A stretch of 64,000 nucleotides of DNA from DALYDK01 sp031973215 (GCA_031973215.1 DALYDK010000004.1:1-64000), one strand, 5' to 3'; positions 35,460 through 43,592 are shown, counted from the stretch's first letter. Translations and numbers: made by a program. Notes: a model not told the origin generated them from the sequence alone.

Positions 35460-37031
35460 CTATATCTTTACTGGCTTTAAAATAATATCTTTAATCTTTC
35501 TTAGAATAATATCGGCTTCAGGCAGACGTAAAATTTTTGCAACAATAATAAAGACCGAGAATGTTACAAAAGAAATAATACTAAGCTTAACTACTAACAC
35601 AAAACCTAGGTCGGCAAGCTGCAGGGGTAAAAATTGCATAATAAAATAAGTACCTAAGGCTGCAAAAGCAGTAGCAATTCCTGCTCTTAATAAGTAGTTC
35701 AGGAATGGCCCAGAAAAAAGCTTGGGATCTCTTTTGGTAATAATAACCGTTAAAATCATTACTTCAACAAAGGCAACTATTCCCTGGGCCATGGCCAAGC
35801 CAACTACCCCAAATGCATCCGGCTGAGATAGAAAATATGCCAAAAATATATTTAGTACAATAATAAATAGCGAAACATATAATGGTGTTTTTGTGTCTTT
35901 ATATGCGTAGAAATACCTAGAAATAATTGTATATATTATTCTAAAAAATATTGCAAAGCATAGCACCCCAAATATAATGGCTATTTCTTTACTACTACGG
36001 GCAAAAATAATTCTAGCCAAATAAGCTCTAGCAAAAAATGCTACTACAACAACCGGTAAAGCCAAAAATATTAGAATCTGCAACACTCTGACATATTCTT
36101 TTCTAAATAAATCTGTACGGCCCATTGCAAGCTTGTCTGTTAACCTTGGAAATGCCGCTGTTGATATAGAGTTTCCAATTAACATTATCGGTGCATTGTG
36201 TAAAATCATTGCATTTTCATACCACGTCACCGAACCAGTTACCAGTTTAGAGGCGAATCTTGTTTCAACTATCGCATTAATATAATCAACTCCCTGGTCT
36301 ATAGACCTGGCAGGTAAAATACGCAATACTTCTCTAAAGTTTTTATCTTGAAAATTAATTTTTGGAATATACCTAAAATTAATTCCGATCATACCAAATG
36401 ACGCAACAACAAGCTGCAATATTGCACCTATTGCCACGCCAATACTCAAGCCCACAACACCTAAAGAATCACCAAAAATATATATACTAGCAATAATTGC
36501 ACCGTTATAAAACAATGGAGCAATAGCAAAAAAGAAAAACCTTCCAACAGACTGTTGAATAGTAGTCAGTAGTGTAGAAATTGAAAATATAAACACATTT
36601 ACAGATACAATTCTCATTATTGCAACAGAAAGCTCAAGTTGCTCGGGGGTAAATCCTGGAACCACAACATATCTAAGTAGCGGCTCGGCAAAAATCATAA
36701 GCAAAACAGAAACTATAAGCGTAAGAATGCCTAGAGCATTAAGAAGATAACTAGAAACTTCCCATGCTGACTGCTTATTTTTTCTTAGTCGTTCGCTAAG
36801 AATTGGTAAAAATGCAACTCCTAGGGCACCCGAAGCTAAGGTAAAATAAACAAAATCTGGAATTTTAAAAGCCGCAAAAAAAGCATCTGTTTCAAAATTA
36901 TTAAAATTGGCATTAATGAGTTTAGTTCTAATAATTCCAAGAACTGTTCCCGCCAAAGATGCACCGGCTAAAAGAAATGCAGCTGAGCCAAAACTAAGTC
37001 TTCTATTTGCTCTTGAAAGTAATCGATTCAT
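35460..37031 (-). CDS. murJ: Lipid II flippase MurJ
   Basis: 523 aa with about 14 transmembrane helices. N-terminal GAASLAGTVLGIIRTKLINA and DAFFAAFKIPDFVYFTLASG match MurJ helices 1-2, with the conserved Arg in the lumen-facing cavity. It moves lipid-linked peptidoglycan precursor across the membrane. It lies 15 bases downstream of ftsH on the same strand. Confidence 0.93.
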   Translation of the reverse strand: MNRLLSRANRRLSFGSAAFLLAGASLAGTVLGIIRTKLINANFNNFETDAFFAAFKIPDFVYFTLASGALGVAFLPILSERLRKNKQSAWEVSSYLLNALGILTLIVSVLLMIFAEPLLRYVVVPGFTPEQLELSVAIMRIVSVNVFIFSISTLLTTIQQSVGRFFFFAIAPLFYNGAIIASIYIFGDSLGVVGLSIGVAIGAILQLVVASFGMIGINFRYIPKINFQDKNFREVLRILPARSIDQGVDYINAIVETRFASKLVTGSVTWYENAMILHNAPIMLIGNSISTAAFPRLTDKLAMGRTDLFRKEYVRVLQILIFLALPVVVVAFFARAYLARIIFARSSKEIAIIFGVLCFAIFFRIIYTIISRYFYAYKDTKTPLYVSLFIIVLNIFLAYFLSQPDAFGVVGLAMAQGIVAFVEVMILTVIITKRDPKLFSGPFLNYLLRAGIATAFAALGTYFIMQFLPLQLADLGFVLVVKLSIISFVTFSVFIIVAKILRLPEADIILRKIKDIILKPVKI

Positions 37032-37046
37032 CTGCTTTTTCTTTTG

Positions 37047-38912
37047 CTAATAAAGTTTTGCTTCAGTAGGCAATGATGTTCCTTTTAATATTTCAAGCAC
37101 TTCTTCTGCTTCAACTGTTTCTTTTTCTAGTAGTGCATCTTTAAGCTTTTCTAGGAAGGCTTTATTTTTCTTAAGTACGCTTCTTGCTCTATTAGCAGCT
37201 TCGGTTATTAATGACTCTACCTCATCGTCAATAATTTTGGCAGTCTCATCTGAGTATTGTCTTTCATGGACTAACCTTTCCATCATCATACCGTCTTCGA
37301 CATGGAATACTTGGTCTCTTAATTTTTTGCCCATTCCCTGATTAACAATCATCTCCCGTGCCAGTTCGGCGGCTTTCTGAAGATCATTACCAGCTCCAGT
37401 TGTAACACGATCCGGGCCATAAATAATTTCTTCTGCAATACGTCCGCCAAGCATTCTGGCTAAAACGTCTTTGTACTCAATTATACTGTGATAGCTTTTG
37501 TCTTCAGGTGGGATAAACCACGTAACACCACCAGTACCGCCCCTAGGAATAATTGTAACCTTATGGACCATATCACTGTCCGGTAGAGTGTGACCAACAA
37601 CAGCATGCCCCGCTTCATGATATGCAGTAAGCTCTTTTTCTTTTTCGTTCATTACTTTACTTTTGCGTTCTGGACCAATAGCTACTTTTTCAAATGCATT
37701 AGTAACGTCTTCATTAGTAATTACATTTCTATTAGCTCTGGCGGCTATAATAGCGGCTTCATTTGCTATATTAGCCAAATCCGCACCGCTAGAACCAGCT
37801 GTTTTGGCAGCAAGTGAATCTAAGTCTACGCTTTTATTTAATGGCTTTTTAGCAAAATGAACCTTTAATATTGCTAAACGATCTTTTCGGTCGGGTAGTC
37901 CTATACCAACTCTTCGATCAAAACGACCAGGCCTTAGAAGCGCCGGATCTAAAACATCCATTCTGTTAGTAGCTGCAAGGACTATGACATTTTGTCCTTG
38001 TTCAAACCCATCCATTTCAACAAGAATCTGGTTAAGGGTTTGCTCTCTTTCATCGTGTCCTCCACCCATACCGCTGCCTCTTTTACGACCAACAGCATCA
38101 ATTTCGTCTATAAAAATAATACAGGGTGCATTCTTTTTGGCCTTACTAAATAGATCCCTAACCCTGCTGGCACCAACGCCAACAAACATCTCAACAAACT
38201 CTGATCCCGATATGCTAAAGAATGGCACGTTAGCCTCACCGGCAACCGCCCGGGCCATCATCGTTTTACCTGTTCCCGGAGGACCTACTAATAGAACACC
38301 TTTAGGAATTTTTGCTCCAACAGTTTCAAACTTTTTAGGATACTTTAAGAATTCGACTACTTCTTCTAAATCAGTTTTGGCTTCTTCATTGCCGGCAACA
38401 TCTTTAAATTTAACCGTTTCTTTTTCATTACCATAAAGCCGCGCGCTACTTTTGCCAAAACCTAAAGCTTGGTTACCTTGACCCTGAGCAGACCTAAGCA
38501 TAAATAGCAGTACTCCAACAATTATGATCACTGGCAGTAAATTAATCGCCAGTGCGGTCCACGTTGCTCCACTGTTAGAAGCTTCCTTAAAGACAACCTC
38601 TACATCTCGGTTCGTTAGACCCCCGGGTCCATAAAGAGTTGCGTTATTTTCTTTTCTTGTCTTTTCAGTGGGCTTGTCATTACCCTTTGTTGTGACTTCA
38701 ATGTTACTTCCCTGAACTGAAAGCTTAACAATTTCACCACTATTCGCTCGATTCATAACATCGTTAAATGTCTTTTCTTCAAGTTTAGATGGCTGCCTGT
38801 AACTAAATAAAAAAATACCTATAAAAAGTAGAATAATTAGCACAAAACCCGTGTTTTTTATCCAGGTTTTTTTAGTCGAACCTTTTTTAGGCGGTTGTTT
38901 TCGTTTATCCAT
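37047..38912 (-). CDS. ftsH: ATP-dependent zinc metalloprotease FtsH
   Basis: 621 aa from the ATG at 38912. Two transmembrane helices (about 19-40 and 120-141) flank an extracytoplasmic domain. The AAA core has GPPGTGKTMMARAVAG near 210, IIFIDEIDAVGRKRG near 268 and the second region of homology NRMDVLDPALLRPGRFDRR. The zinc site is AYHEAGHAVVG near 430 with the third ligand Asp in GAGNDLQKA. Degrades membrane and regulatory proteins. An in-frame TTG three codons upstream touches the -10 element and is unlikely to be transcribed. Confidence 0.97.
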   Translation of the reverse strand: MDKRKQPPKKGSTKKTWIKNTGFVLIILLFIGIFLFSYRQPSKLEEKTFNDVMNRANSGEIVKLSVQGSNIEVTTKGNDKPTEKTRKENNATLYGPGGLTNRDVEVVFKEASNSGATWTALAINLLPVIIIVGVLLFMLRSAQGQGNQALGFGKSSARLYGNEKETVKFKDVAGNEEAKTDLEEVVEFLKYPKKFETVGAKIPKGVLLVGPPGTGKTMMARAVAGEANVPFFSISGSEFVEMFVGVGASRVRDLFSKAKKNAPCIIFIDEIDAVGRKRGSGMGGGHDEREQTLNQILVEMDGFEQGQNVIVLAATNRMDVLDPALLRPGRFDRRVGIGLPDRKDRLAILKVHFAKKPLNKSVDLDSLAAKTAGSSGADLANIANEAAIIAARANRNVITNEDVTNAFEKVAIGPERKSKVMNEKEKELTAYHEAGHAVVGHTLPDSDMVHKVTIIPRGGTGGVTWFIPPEDKSYHSIIEYKDVLARMLGGRIAEEIIYGPDRVTTGAGNDLQKAAELAREMIVNQGMGKKLRDQVFHVEDGMMMERLVHERQYSDETAKIIDDEVESLITEAANRARSVLKKNKAFLEKLKDALLEKETVEAEEVLEILKGTSLPTEAKLY

Positions 38913-38920
38913 ATCCGACA

Positions 38921-38926
38921 ATTATA
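38921..38926 (-). promoter_or_regulatory. -10 element of ftsH that decides its start
   Basis: Minus-strand TATAAT, ending 8 bases before the ATG at 38912. No Shine-Dalgarno is present, so the transcript probably begins at or within a base or two of the start codon. Confidence 0.6.
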
Positions 38927-38958
38927 ACTGATTCACCTCTTGTTAATCTAGTACTTTA

Positions 38959-39846
38959 TTAATAAAAACGAGCAGATCTTTTAGTGATAATTATTTTTCC
39001 TCCGGCAAATTCTATAACTTTTCCCGGTTTTAGCGTTTTAATACCTATGGCTATGTTATCAATATTTTTTTTATCGTAATTTTTATAGCCCAAGTTTCTA
39101 AGTAGATAATGTATAAATTCTTGAGACAAATTATCCGGTAATGATATGAACTTCTGCCTGCTAATTACAGGCCTTCCCTTGTGTTGAATTTGTGAAGCGA
39201 GCCTTGCAAGAAGTGGCTCAATTTTTTTATTAAGCTCCTTACTTGTTTTAATGTATTCCAAAAATTTACCTCTTTGAAGATCGCTCATCTTAGGAATTAC
39301 CTGTAGTCTTACTCTGTTTCTTAAATATGCCGTGTCTAAATTTGTATAATCTTCTACCCAATTTAAATTTTTTGTCTGCGCATATTCTAGGATTTCTTTT
39401 TTAGAAAAAATTAGTAATGGCCTTGATATGTATTTGTTGCTCTGCATAGAACTGATACCCAAGCGACCAGTACCTCTTAAAATATTAATAATTGCAGTTT
39501 CTATCTCGTCATCTTGATGGTGAGCCGTGACAATTAAGTTTGCATGAGTATCTTTTTTTATTTTTTCAAGAAACTCATATCTTTTATTTCTTGCAAAATC
39601 CTCGCTTGCGCCAGAACCCAATTGACCTTCGGCGTAAAAAAAAGGTTTATTGTATTTATTTGCTAGCTTCTCTACAAAGATCTTATCTTCATAAGAGTTA
39701 CCTCGAATACCGTGATCATAATGAGCGACAACGAACTTATAGTTCATATTAGACAAAATATCTAGTAAAACAACAGAGTCAACTCCTCCTGAGACGGCTA
39801 AAATAAAGTTATCTGACTCTAAGTGTGGCTTGTAATTCAATAACAT
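38959..39846 (-). CDS. tilS: tRNA-Ile lysidine synthetase
   Basis: 295 aa. The PP-loop is LAVSGGVDSVVLLDIL near residue 17, followed by VVAHYDHGIRG and the LIVTAHHQDDEIETAIINIL segment near 105. The C-terminal part is short. TilS converts C34 of the CAT-anticodon tRNA-Ile2 to lysidine so that it reads ATA. Its likely substrate gene is at 42983-43058. The elongator tRNA-Met, which TilS must reject, is 31 bases upstream. Confidence 0.95.
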   Translation of the reverse strand: MLLNYKPHLESDNFILAVSGGVDSVVLLDILSNMNYKFVVAHYDHGIRGNSYEDKIFVEKLANKYNKPFFYAEGQLGSGASEDFARNKRYEFLEKIKKDTHANLIVTAHHQDDEIETAIINILRGTGRLGISSMQSNKYISRPLLIFSKKEILEYAQTKNLNWVEDYTNLDTAYLRNRVRLQVIPKMSDLQRGKFLEYIKTSKELNKKIEPLLARLASQIQHKGRPVISRQKFISLPDNLSQEFIHYLLRNLGYKNYDKKNIDNIAIGIKTLKPGKVIEFAGGKIIITKRSARFY

Positions 39847-39876
39847 GTAAATAAAAAAGCCAATCTAATGTGGCTT

Positions 39877-39953
39877 TGGTAGCAGGGGCGAGAATTGAAC
39901 TCGCGACCTCAGGCTTATGAGTCCTGCGCTCTAACCATCTGAGCTACCCTGCC
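39877..39953 (-). tRNA. Elongator tRNA-Met (anticodon CAT)
   Basis: 77 bases including an encoded CCA. Acceptor GGCAGGG/CCCTGCT has a G1-U72 pair. The D arm (GCTC, loop AGATGGTTA, GAGC), anticodon loop CTCATAA and T stem GCGAG/CTCGC are all sound. Its D-loop and variable region resemble bacterial elongator tRNA-Met rather than tRNA-Ile2 or the initiator. Confidence 0.88.
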
Positions 39954-39974
39954 TTAAGGTTTAATACAGACGAT

Positions 39975-40004
39975 ATCATACCAAAATATAATCTGTTTTA
40001 CCAA
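39975..40004 (-). promoter_or_regulatory. Promoter of tRNA-Met
   Basis: Minus-strand TTGGTA (complement of 39999-40004), 18-base spacer, TATGAT (complement of 39975-39980), about 22 bases before the tRNA. Confidence 0.6.
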
Positions 40005-40011
40005 ATTTAAA

Positions 40012-40035
40012 AGCCTCCCAACAATCTAGGAGGCT
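40012..40035 (-). terminator. Terminator of the 26-codon gene
   Basis: AGCCTCC (40012-40018) and GGAGGCT (40029-40035) form a stem; on the minus strand it is followed by TTTTAAATTT. It closes a transcription unit of under 200 bases that starts at the promoter at 40198-40226. Confidence 0.7.
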
Positions 40036-40069
40036 CCTAAAAGAGTTTACCTACGCAGCTTAGGAATTT

Positions 40070-40150
40070 TTAAGCAAGCATTTGATCTATGCTTAAAAAT
40101 CTTGGATCACTTGTAGGAGAAAACTCATAAGCAAGAGATATATCGCTCAT
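40070..40150 (-). CDS. 26-codon gene with its own promoter and terminator
   Basis: ATG at 40150, stop TAA at 40070. The peptide starts MSDISLAYEFSPTSD and ends RFLSIDQMLA; it is polar with no membrane helix. A Shine-Dalgarno AAGGA lies 7 bases upstream of the ATG. A TTGACA promoter lies about 50 bases upstream and a terminator hairpin follows 35 bases after the stop. This set of signals is what a real short gene would show. I do not recognise the peptide. The same transcript could also be a small regulatory RNA. It lies between the P-type-ATPase remnant and tRNA-Met in a 292-base stretch otherwise without genes. Confidence 0.55.
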   Translation of the reverse strand: MSDISLAYEFSPTSDPRFLSIDQMLA

Positions 40151-40197
40151 AAATTTTTCCTTTTTTTTAACTTTTTTGCTTTTTAGGCAATACCGTT

Positions 40198-40226
40198 ATA
40201 CTATACCATTTTCGTATTTTTGTCAA
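40198..40226 (-). promoter_or_regulatory. Promoter of the 26-codon gene
   Basis: Minus-strand consensus TTGACA (complement of 40221-40226), 17-base spacer, TAGTAT (complement of 40198-40203). An overlapping TATAGT is an alternative -10. One of the best -35 boxes in the window. Confidence 0.7.
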
Positions 40227-40245
40227 GTTAATAATGTTGTAAAAA

Positions 40246-41298
40246 TCAACCCAGTAGAGTCTTAAGTTGATGAATTAACTTCTTGATATCTTGAAAGTTA
40301 TTAACCAAGTAATTAGATCTTAGCAGCGCTTCATCTATAGCGATTTCTGCCGATACTACAGTAATTAGTTCAGAGCTTGCTAGAACTGTCGTTAAGCCAC
40401 CGTCTAGGCAAATTGCTTGCCTGTTTTTAATATTCAGGATTTTACTAAATCTTAAAATATCGGCACTATTTACAGATATAAAACTCATTAATGGATAGTC
40501 AGCCTCCATTATAGACTTGTTACTTTTTTGCTCGAAATATTTTTTATCTATATGGGCCATACCTGGTGTAATAGCAATTAATCTTTTTGCAGTAGATTCA
40601 TCTGTACAAAAAATTAAGTTTTTTCCCATCTGATGACTAATTATTCTAATCATTTCCTTAACTGAGTCAATTGGGGCGGGAAAATTAACAATTACAGTGT
40701 CTATTAACTTGGGTGAAATATAGTCAGTTGACTCATTTATGATGATTTCATTATTTTTTAAATTTTTCTGAATTTTCTTAAGTTTTCTTCCCAATTTCTG
40801 ATGATGCTTTTCCATACTATTTAGATATGTATCACTGCCCGTTGCAACCACCACCCCAACGGCATGGCCGTACGTTACGCTAGATCCAGCAAATGCCATG
40901 TTTTTTAAACTTAAAATATTGTCATATTTAGCATGAGTTGTGTTTGAATTTTTATAAACGGCGACCTCAGATCCATCTAGAACAGATTGATTTACAGACA
41001 AATTATCAACGGCAATTAACCTAATATCGGCTGGAACCACTTTATTTTTTTCTAATAGTACTATGTCACCAAGAGCTAATAAATTATTCTTTGTTTGTGT
41101 TCGCTTTCCGTCTCTGATGACAAATGAGCTTAATAAACTCCACACTATATCGGGAAAATAACTAATATTGTTACCACCTAGCTTTGCCACTCTAAGAGCG
41201 GCTTCGGCAGAAGATAAGCCAGATTTGTCATTTGTTATAAAAAATTTCAATAGATCTGGTGCTGAAATTGATTGCCACTGCTTATTAAATCCGGCCAT
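40246..41298 (-). CDS. Soluble remnant of a P-type ATPase
   Basis: 350 aa. The segments follow a cation P-type ATPase in order but with large deletions. Residues 26-48 (GLSSAEAALRVAKLGGNNIS) match the N-terminal regulatory domain. Residues 60-157 match the actuator domain (NLLALGDIVLLEKNKVVPAD, then MAFAGSSVTYGHAVGVVVAT). Residues 205-250 and 283-348 match parts of the P domain. No transmembrane helix remains. The phosphorylation motif DKTGT and the nucleotide-binding domain are gone. TGES has become DGSE (108-111), and GDGVND has become LDGGLTT (from 318). It cannot pump ions, yet the frame is open for 350 codons. It may be a regulatory or scaffold protein, or a gene under slow decay. Confidence 0.75.
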   Translation of the reverse strand: MAGFNKQWQSISAPDLLKFFITNDKSGLSSAEAALRVAKLGGNNISYFPDIVWSLLSSFVIRDGKRTQTKNNLLALGDIVLLEKNKVVPADIRLIAVDNLSVNQSVLDGSEVAVYKNSNTTHAKYDNILSLKNMAFAGSSVTYGHAVGVVVATGSDTYLNSMEKHHQKLGRKLKKIQKNLKNNEIIINESTDYISPKLIDTVIVNFPAPIDSVKEMIRIISHQMGKNLIFCTDESTAKRLIAITPGMAHIDKKYFEQKSNKSIMEADYPLMSFISVNSADILRFSKILNIKNRQAICLDGGLTTVLASSELITVVSAEIAIDEALLRSNYLVNNFQDIKKLIHQLKTLLG

Positions 41299-41387
41299 AT
41301 GAATGATTCCTATAAGTTAATGTTATTATCATTGCCCGTTGATAGCAATTTAATAGATTGTCAAAATATCGTATAATTATTAACAAC

Positions 41388-42773
41388 ATGGGTGGAAAAA
41401 ATAAAAAACCAATTTCATTTGACTATGACTTAGTTGTCATTGGGGCCGGTACCGCAGGGAGTGTAGCTGCAAACCTGGCTGCAAATCATGCTAAAAAAGT
41501 AGCCATTATAGAAAGTAATAAAATCGGAGGAGAGCAACTCTGGTCAACTACTATACCTACTAAATGGCTTATGGAATCATTAAAATTTTATCAAAAAGCT
41601 AAAAAAGCCAATTCTCAAGGCTTAGATATAAGCGTTTCGCCGATTAGTATAGACAAAATAAAACATTATTTAAGAAAAACTCAAAACAAAGCATCTGGGG
41701 CAGAAACAAATGTATTTAAAGATGAAAACATAAAAACATACAATGGTAACGCAGATTTCATAGACAAATACCATATTAGTATTAATGGTAAAAAAATATC
41801 ATCAAAATACTTTCTGATTGCCCCAGGGGCTTCTCCAGACAATTCTATTGCCAAAAAGTTTAATGTAACCAATTTTCTTACATATAGAGACCTAGCTGAG
41901 CTTAATTTCAGTGGCAATAGTTTTTGTTTTATAGGAGCCGGGTCAGTCGCGTATGAATATTCGCAAATACTTACAATGCTAGGATTTAACGTGCATGTAA
42001 TAGAAAAAAATAATCATATATTGCCCAAGTCCGATAACGAAGTAAGCGATATATCTGAAGATATCCTAATTAAACATTCAGTTAAACTACACACTGCTAG
42101 TTTTGTCGAAGATATTAAACAAAGCAACAGTAAATCAATTATTCATTTTATTAAAAACCAAAGAAGGTACCGTTTGGCTGTAGATAACTTAGTGTTGGCA
42201 TCCGGTAAAATGCCTAATGTAAAAAACTTAGGCCTAGAAAATGCTAATGTTCATTTTGACGAAAAAGGAATTAAAACTAATAGGAAAATGCAAACATCAC
42301 AAAAAAACATATTTGCGGCAGGTGATGTCGTAGGTTCCGAGTCGGGATACGAAGCAATATATGATGCACAAATTGCAGTTCATAATATGTATTTTAGAAA
42401 AAAACTAAAAAAATCTAGAAAAGCTATTCCGAAAGTTGTTTATGGCTCTACAGAAATTGCAACCGTTGGTGTTAGCGAATTGCAGCTAAAACTATCGGGT
42501 AAAGTATACCAATCCTCCATAGCGCCCGCTGGTATAACAGCAAGATCTCTTTACGGTCAATATGAACTTGGATTTGTAAAAATACTTGCTAACCACAAAG
42601 GCATAGTTGTTGGCGCAAGTGTAGTTGGAGAAAACGCTACAGAGCTTATTAATATATTGTCAGTTGCAATTAACAACAATATGCAAGCTTGCGACTTAGC
42701 AAAAACCGTTTATTCAAGTCCTAGCTGGTCAGAATCTATCAAAATCGCAGCAAGCAAAATTTATTGCTTATAA
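41388..42773 (+). CDS. Dihydrolipoamide/mercuric-reductase-like flavoprotein without redox cysteines
   Basis: 461 aa from the ATG at 41388; TATAAT at 41372-41377 ends 10 bases before it, so it is probably leaderless. The FAD site is VVIGAGTAGSVAANLA near 16, the NAD(P) site is FIGAGSVAYEYSQILTMLG near 180, and the second FAD motif is KNIFAAGDVVGSE near 302. The dimerisation domain is complete. Where this family has GGTCLNxGCIPTK the protein has GGEQLWSTTIPTK, so both redox Cys are replaced (Gln50, Thr55). The C-terminal catalytic HPTxxE is SPSWSE, without His. It can probably bind FAD and NAD(P)H but not reduce disulfides. It is divergent from the ATPase remnant, about 90 bases apart. Confidence 0.85.
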   Translation: MGGKNKKPISFDYDLVVIGAGTAGSVAANLAANHAKKVAIIESNKIGGEQLWSTTIPTKWLMESLKFYQKAKKANSQGLDISVSPISIDKIKHYLRKTQNKASGAETNVFKDENIKTYNGNADFIDKYHISINGKKISSKYFLIAPGASPDNSIAKKFNVTNFLTYRDLAELNFSGNSFCFIGAGSVAYEYSQILTMLGFNVHVIEKNNHILPKSDNEVSDISEDILIKHSVKLHTASFVEDIKQSNSKSIIHFIKNQRRYRLAVDNLVLASGKMPNVKNLGLENANVHFDEKGIKTNRKMQTSQKNIFAAGDVVGSESGYEAIYDAQIAVHNMYFRKKLKKSRKAIPKVVYGSTEIATVGVSELQLKLSGKVYQSSIAPAGITARSLYGQYELGFVKILANHKGIVVGASVVGENATELINILSVAINNNMQACDLAKTVYSSPSWSESIKIAASKIYCL

Positions 42774-42827
42774 AAAACTGCCATGAATATGGCAGTTTAA
42801 TTGTGCATCTGGTGGGGCTGGCTGGGT
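42770..42827. repeat. Copy 1 of a tRNA-Ile2 3'-end plus terminator duplication
   Basis: The 15 bases at 42770-42784 equal those at 42945-42959, and the 23 bases at 42805-42827 equal those at 42978-43000. The second part is the 3' end of tRNA-Ile2 (CCA, discriminator, acceptor strand and start of the T arm). Between them is a terminator hairpin in both copies. After 42827 the sequence no longer matches the tRNA. The 117 bases between the copies (42828-42944) hold no gene that I can support. Confidence 0.85.
42775..42798. terminator. Bidirectional terminator hairpin (copy 1)
   Basis: AAACTGCCAT (42775-42784) pairs with ATGGCAGTTT (42789-42798) around GAAT. It can end the flavoprotein transcript on the plus strand; on the minus strand it is followed by a run of T. 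Confidence 0.75.
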
Positions 42828-42944
42828 ATCGCCTTGCTACTTCCTTTCGCGCCATGCTCGAATCAAGCTTCTGCGCGTGGCACTTAATACACGAACCACT
42901 TTTGATAAATCAAAAGACCTGGTTCTCACGCCATGCCAGTCCAA

Positions 42945-43000
42945 ATAAAAAACTGCCATAAGAATGGCAGTTAGTTTGCATCTGGTGGGGCTGGCTGGGT
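42945..43000. repeat. Copy 2 of the duplication, joined to the intact tRNA-Ile2
   Basis: Matches 42770-42827 in its two outer parts; the hairpin arms are also shared, with small changes in the loop and flank. This copy continues into the complete tRNA gene, so it is the parental copy. Confidence 0.85.
42951..42972 (-). terminator. Terminator of tRNA-Ile2
   Basis: AACTGCCAT (42951-42959) pairs with ATGGCAGTT (42964-42972); on the minus strand TTTTATTT follows. Confidence 0.75.
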
Positions 43001-43058
43001 TCGAACCAGCGACCAATCGGTTATGAGCCGACTGCTCTAACCACTGAGCTACAGCCCC
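42983..43058 (-). tRNA. tRNA-Ile2 (anticodon CAT, lysidine-modified)
   Basis: 76 bases with encoded CCA. Acceptor GGGGCTG/CAGCCCC, D arm GCTC-AGTGGTTA-GAGC, anticodon stem GTCGG/CCGAT with loop CTCATAA, T stem GCTGG/CCAGC. The D-loop and the variable-to-T region (TTGGTCGCTGG) follow the E. coli tRNA-Ile2 pattern, so this is the probable TilS substrate and not tRNA-Met. The identity rests on that comparison. Confidence 0.8.
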
Positions 43059-43102
43059 AAATAACTATAAAAGTATACACTAATATATAATATTAAATAC
43101 AG

Positions 43103-43540
43103 ATGATAAACAAAATTAAAAAAATATTTAGCAATCAAGAGATATTCAACTCTAAAAATATGTCTATAGTATTGTTTTTAATAATTTCACTATCTGTGAC
43201 CTGGAGTACGGCTAAAATAATTCAAAAAAACTACTATCTTCAACAGCAAATATCTCAGCTAGAGCAAGAAGTGTCACTTCAGGAGCAAATTAATCAAAAT
43301 CAAAAACTTAAAAATAAATACTTTGAAACAGATTCATATCTTGAAATTGCCGCAAGAAGATATTTCCAAAAAAGCTTGCCGGGGGAAAGGCTCTATATAG
43401 TCCCTAAAGATGTAGCACTTAGCAAAATAAAAACTCCCGAAAACAGCTTGGCTCAGCCGGAAAGTCTGTCTGAAAAGTCATTTATTATTAAAAACTGGCA
43501 ATCCTGGATTAATTTTGTTTTAGGAAAACAAAACAAGTAA
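43103..43540 (+). CDS. FtsB/DivIC-like septum protein
   Basis: 145 aa. A short cytoplasmic part is followed by one transmembrane helix (about 22-40), a heptad coiled coil (LQQQISQLEQEVSLQEQINQ, about 46-75), then the globular segment FETDSYLEIAARRYFQKSLP and GERLYIVPKD, characteristic of the DivIC/FtsB family. It acts in the divisome at the septum. Confidence 0.8.
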   Translation: MINKIKKIFSNQEIFNSKNMSIVLFLIISLSVTWSTAKIIQKNYYLQQQISQLEQEVSLQEQINQNQKLKNKYFETDSYLEIAARRYFQKSLPGERLYIVPKDVALSKIKTPENSLAQPESLSEKSFIIKNWQSWINFVLGKQNK

Positions 43541-43563
43541 CGAATGCTAACTTGGCATAAAGA

Positions 43564-43592
43564 TTGACAAACACCGGATAAATTGCTAATAT
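43564..43592 (+). promoter_or_regulatory. Promoter of the initiator tRNA
   Basis: Consensus TTGACA at 43564-43569, 17-base spacer, TAATAT at 43587-43592, 12 bases before the tRNA. Confidence 0.75.

Noticed and set aside
42764..42961. 65-codon plus-strand frame across the tRNA-Ile2 duplication
   Set aside because: It reads through the flavoprotein's last codons, a terminator hairpin and tRNA-derived sequence; no ribosome-binding site; composition unlike a protein.
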